From JASFRI01 sp050115015 (GTDB taxonomy: Bacteria > Acidobacteriota > Polarisedimenticolia > CBDVAL01), in contig JASFRI010000111.1 in the NCBI GenBank assembly GCA_050115015.1, forward strand, positions 1 to 11,215: a stretch of 11,215 nt of DNA, read 5' to 3'. The translations under genes and the position numbers were made by a program. Below the pieces are notes generated by a model. The model was given only the letters and a program-made list of their open reading frames with translations. It ran no database searches and was not told where the DNA came from. Below are positions 8,581 through 11,215 of the stretch, piece by piece (within the stretch, counting starts at the first letter, position 1; every line of letters starts with the position of its first letter).

Positions 8581-10440
8581 ATGTCCCTGAAGCACTCGAT
8601 TGCGTTCCTGCTCCTCGGGATGTCCACCCTGCCGGCCATCGGCTCCCCGCCGCTCTACGAGGTGGAGTTCCTGGATCGCGCGCGCCTGGAGGCGCCGAAC
8701 GCCTGGCTGCCGTCGGGGGGCGAGGCCGTCTCCTGGGCATTCCTGAGCTCCAACGGGCGCTATGTGTCTGGAGTGATCACGGACTCTACGGATTTCTTCC
8801 GGAAGGTGCCGTACCGGTGGGACCGGACCGACGATACCCTGGAGATCATCGGGGAGCTGGCGGGACCCGTCTTCGTGTACGGCGTCAACGACCGGGGCGA
8901 CCTGGCCGGCGAGCGCAGGGACCTGAGCACATTCGGCGTCACCGAGGTCATCTTCTGGTCGGACGAGACCGGGGCCGTGGTGCATCCCCCGCATTCGGGA
9001 GTCCTCTCGCCCCGGGCGTGGTCGCGGATCTTGAATGATGAGGGGGAGGTTCTCATGTTCGACGAGACGGGCTTCCTGCTCTGGGATCCGCGTGAGGGCA
9101 CCCAGGTCCCCATCGTCACCGCGGATCCATCGATCCTCCTGTTCGACCCGATCTCCCTCAACGATCTCGGTCAGGTGGTCGGTGGCGCGCGCCTGACCGC
9201 GTACACGGACCCGGTGGTGACGCGCGGTTTCGTGTGGGACGAGGCGAACGGGATGACGCTCTTGCCGGGCGGGGGCGAACGGGACATCGCGAGGGCGATC
9301 AACGATGACGGCGTGATCGTCGGAGAGACGTATGTCGCCGGCCAGGGTACGTTCGGGCTGCTGTGGCCCGATGCCGACACCGCGCCGATCGAGCTGCGCT
9401 GCGGCGAGATCAACGGCAACCCGCAGTACGATTGCGCCGCGCAGTGGATCAACGGATCCGGTCGGGTGGTCGGCGGCGGCCACTACGAGGACGGCGAGCC
9501 GCTGCTGTCCTACGTTTGGGACGGCACGCACCCCTACGCGGAGCAGGAGCTCTTCGTCGATTCCATGACGGTTTGCAGCTTCGCGGCCGTGAGCGACACC
9601 GGGGAGATCGGAGCCGGATGCACCCAGGGCGATCCCACCGGCGACGACTACCGCGTCGGGCCGGCGATCCTGGTCCCCGTCGGCCAGGACACGGAGGCCC
9701 CGACCGCCTCGGATCCCCTCGCCGACCCGAACCCGGCCCCCACCGGCTCGCCCGTCGTCCTGACTGCCGTCATCGACGACGGCGCCTCCGGTGGATCTGC
9801 CATCGTCGGAGCTTCCTACACCGTCGACGACGGCGCTCCCGTCGCCATGGACCCCGCCGACGGCGGGTTCGACGGCCCTGCCGAGCCGGTCGCAGCGACA
9901 CTCCCGGCCTTCGACGAGCCCGGCGTCCACGACGTCTGCGTGACCGGCACCGACGCCGCGGGCAACGTCAGCAACGAGGCCTGCACACTTCTCGTGGTCT
10001 ACGACCCCGACGCCGGGTTCGTGACCGGCGGCGGCTGGATCGACTCCCCCGCCGGTGCCTACCACCCGAACGAGAATCTCGCCGGACGGGCCACCTTCGG
10101 CTTCGTGGCGCGCTACCGCCGCCGGCTCTCCGTTCCCGACGGCAACACCGAGTTCCAGTTCCACGCCGGCGGCCTGAACTTCCACTCCACCGCCTACGAG
10201 TGGCTGGTGGTGACCGGCGACGGCACCGCACGCTTCAAGGGAGAGGGTGTCCTCGACGGGGCGAACGCCCCCGACGGGGATCCGTACCGCTTCCTGATCT
10301 GGGCACGGGACGACCAGCCCGACACCTTCCGTATCCGGATCTGGTACGAGGACGGTGGTGCCGAGGTCGACGTCTACGACAACGGCTTCGACTCGCCCCT
10401 CGGCGGCGGCTCGATCCTCGTGCACACGAGCCCGTGGTGA
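8581..10440 (+). CDS. Secreted protein: HAF-type repeats, Ig-like domain, conserved C-terminal domain
   Basis: A 619-residue exported protein of unknown function. Residues 1-22 (MSLKH, then SIAFLLLGMSTLPAIG) form a Sec signal peptide. The start at 8581 is chosen because AGGAGG (8567-8572) lies eight bases upstream and the signal peptide begins there, although the frame opens at 8473. Residues about 25-365 carry six repeats with [VIL]N-x-x-G-x-[VI]-x-G cores, as in the HAF extracellular repeat family. A Pro-rich linker (about 370-385) leads to an Ig-like domain ending in GTDAAGNVSNEACT. Residues about 476-619 (GFVTGGGWIDSP, NTEFQFHAGGLNFHS, EWLVVTGDGTARFKG, FRIRIWYEDGG) match a domain common at the C-termini of secreted bacterial proteins, which I recall as post-COAP-1. 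No sortase or PEP-CTERM sorting tail is seen. The gene is divergent from the ECF sigma gene, so it may be in its regulon. A surface adhesion or matrix role is a guess. Confidence 0.85.
   Translation: MSLKHSIAFLLLGMSTLPAIGSPPLYEVEFLDRARLEAPNAWLPSGGEAVSWAFLSSNGRYVSGVITDSTDFFRKVPYRWDRTDDTLEIIGELAGPVFVYGVNDRGDLAGERRDLSTFGVTEVIFWSDETGAVVHPPHSGVLSPRAWSRILNDEGEVLMFDETGFLLWDPREGTQVPIVTADPSILLFDPISLNDLGQVVGGARLTAYTDPVVTRGFVWDEANGMTLLPGGGERDIARAINDDGVIVGETYVAGQGTFGLLWPDADTAPIELRCGEINGNPQYDCAAQWINGSGRVVGGGHYEDGEPLLSYVWDGTHPYAEQELFVDSMTVCSFAAVSDTGEIGAGCTQGDPTGDDYRVGPAILVPVGQDTEAPTASDPLADPNPAPTGSPVVLTAVIDDGASGGSAIVGASYTVDDGAPVAMDPADGGFDGPAEPVAATLPAFDEPGVHDVCVTGTDAAGNVSNEACTLLVVYDPDAGFVTGGGWIDSPAGAYHPNENLAGRATFGFVARYRRRLSVPDGNTEFQFHAGGLNFHSTAYEWLVVTGDGTARFKGEGVLDGANAPDGDPYRFLIWARDDQPDTFRIRIWYEDGGAEVDVYDNGFDSPLGGGSILVHTSPW
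8884..9618 (+). repeat. Six HAF-like protein repeats, period about 47 residues
   Basis: The repeat cores begin at residues 102 (VNDRGDLAG), 151 (LNDEGEVLM), 193 (LNDLGQVVG), 240 (INDDGVIVG), 290 (INGSGRVVG) and 337 (VSDTGEIGAG). Spacings are 49, 42, 47, 50 and 47 residues. Between cores an aromatic FVWD/LLWP/YVWD strand recurs. The units are diverged in DNA, so this is an old protein-level repeat. The count of six and the alternating strands suggest a closed beta-propeller-like fold, which is inference. Confidence 0.7.
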
Positions 10441-10458
10441 GGCCTCCGTCGCGATCCG

Positions 10459-11094
10459 TCAGGAGCCGGCAACGACCAGGCCCCGGACACCCTCGATCAC
10501 CATCTGCACGCCGATCACCGCCAGGATGAGACCCATGAGGCGGGTGATCAGATCCATGCCGTGCCGGCCGAGATACCGGACCAGCCGCGCCCCGTAGACG
10601 AAGCTGAAGTAGGTGAGGACGCAGAGCAGGCCGAACGCGGCCAGGGTCGTGCCCGCATTCGTCGGGTCGCCGGTCGAGAAGTTCATCGCCGTCGCGATGG
10701 TGCCGGGCCCCGCCAGCAGCGGCATCGCCAGCGGTGAGATCGCCTTGTCCAGCTCACCCTCACGGCTTTCCGCTCCCCCCGGCCCGGAGCCCTTCGGCGC
10801 CGTGTCGGACTGCCCCTGGAGCATGTTGAACCCGATCCTCAGGACCAGCAGCCCTCCCGTGATCTGGAAGGCGGGCAGTCCGATGCCGAACATCTTGAAC
10901 AGGAAGCTGCCCGAGACGCAGAAGACCAGGATGACCAGGAACGCGAGGATCAGGGCCCTTCGCGCCACCGCCCGCCTCACGGCGGCATCGTCACCCTTCG
11001 TGAGCCCGAGGAAGATCGGGGTGTTCGCGATGGGGTTCATGATGGCGAAGAGGCCCATGAACACCGTCAACGCATGCTGCACGTAGGCTTGCAT
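10459..11094 (-). CDS. MarC/YhgN-family integral membrane protein (UPF0056)
   Basis: A 211-residue inner-membrane protein of the MarC family; length and topology are typical. Hydrophobic segments lie at about 8-28, 48-66, 72-92, 117-138, 148-168 and 186-206, giving six passes. Hallmarks: FAIMNPIANTPIFL (16-29) in the first helix, LPAFQITGGLLVLRIGFNML before a polar loop rich in Gly and charge (94-115), ISPLAMPLLAGPGTIATAM (119-137), and GLILAVIGVQMVIEG (188-202) in the last helix. GGAGAG lies about eight bases before the ATG. The biochemical role of the family is unsettled; E. coli MarC was named for its locus but is not needed for multiple antibiotic resistance. The gene converges on the secreted-protein gene with 18 bases between stop codons and no terminator visible there. 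Its own promoter would lie in the last 120 bases. No functional link to its neighbours is visible. Confidence 0.93.
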   Translation of the reverse strand: MQAYVQHALTVFMGLFAIMNPIANTPIFLGLTKGDDAAVRRAVARRALILAFLVILVFCVSGSFLFKMFGIGLPAFQITGGLLVLRIGFNMLQGQSDTAPKGSGPGGAESREGELDKAISPLAMPLLAGPGTIATAMNFSTGDPTNAGTTLAAFGLLCVLTYFSFVYGARLVRYLGRHGMDLITRLMGLILAVIGVQMVIEGVRGLVVAGS

Positions 11095-11171
11095 TCCGTT
11101 CTCTCTCCGGAGGACGTTGCCGGGTCGAGGTGGACACGGGCCGGCCGGCTGGTCCCGCGTTCGACGGTCGT

Positions 11172-11193
11172 GGGGGGGCGCCCGCGCCCCCCC
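11172..11193. other. Perfect 9-bp GC hairpin at the window edge
   Basis: GGGGGGGCG (11172-11180) pairs fully with CGCCCCCCC (11185-11193) around the four-base loop CCCG. A second stem, GCCCG/CGGGC (11194-11198 with 11202-11206), follows at once. There is no T-tract, so a classic intrinsic terminator is not supported. It lies about 80 bases upstream of the MarC-family start and 22 bases from the window end. Confidence 0.5.
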
Positions 11194-11215
11194 GCCCGGC
11201 GCGGGCCGCCCGGCC

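Noticed and set aside
8244..8639. A longer N-terminus for the ECF sigma factor.
   Set aside because: It would overlap the start of the divergent secreted gene, is basic and low-complexity, and PF07638 proteins normally begin near the ATG at 8243.
8410..10425. A 671-codon open frame on the minus strand opposite the secreted protein.
   Set aside because: Low-complexity composition with no signal peptide or domains; the plus-strand frame has a signal peptide, a ribosome site and recognisable repeats.

Overview
The window is very GC-rich (roughly 70% by eye). It holds eight protein-coding genes packed in both orientations, with no tRNA, rRNA, CRISPR array or insertion sequence that I can see. 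A PF07638/TIGR02999-type ECF sigma factor sits beside a membrane Ser/Thr kinase with long TPR repeats, and there is a secreted protein with HAF-type repeats. This combination is typical of Acidobacteriota and also occurs in Planctomycetota, Gemmatimonadota and similar uncultured phyla. Phylum assignment is an inference.

Left part (1-4546): a small minus-strand gene (46-333) encodes a ferritin-like protein of the EncFtn (encapsulated ferritin) family. It is divergent from a plus-strand operon. The first two operon genes overlap by one base (TGATG) and encode a succinate-semialdehyde dehydrogenase-like ALDH (474-1838) and an acetolactate-synthase-like ThDP enzyme (1838-3487). This pair has the layout and sequence character of the cyanobacterial 2-oxoglutarate decarboxylase / succinic semialdehyde dehydrogenase operon. 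That operon bypasses 2-oxoglutarate dehydrogenase (2-oxoglutarate to succinic semialdehyde to succinate). After a 159-base gap comes an SDR oxidoreductase (3647-4546). The divergent gap (334-473) holds two plausible sigma70-type promoters with overlapping -35 boxes and a perfect 14-bp palindrome over the -10 of the ferritin-side promoter.

Middle part (4610-8243, minus strand): an ECF sigma factor is transcribed first, then, after a 202-base gap with GC-rich hairpins, a 957-residue kinase with one membrane segment and about 500 residues of TPR repeats. The sigma factor lacks the acidic motif normally found in region 2.2 and has a threonine there. This fits the known mode in which a partner kinase phosphorylates and activates the sigma factor.

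Right part (8244-11215): a 337-base divergent region separates the sigma factor from a secreted 619-residue protein (six HAF-like repeats, an Ig-like domain and a conserved C-terminal domain). A MarC-family membrane protein (10459-11094, minus) converges on it. The last bases form a very strong GC hairpin at the window edge. The best leads are the TCA-bypass operon next to an iron-storage-type gene, and the kinase/sigma pair.
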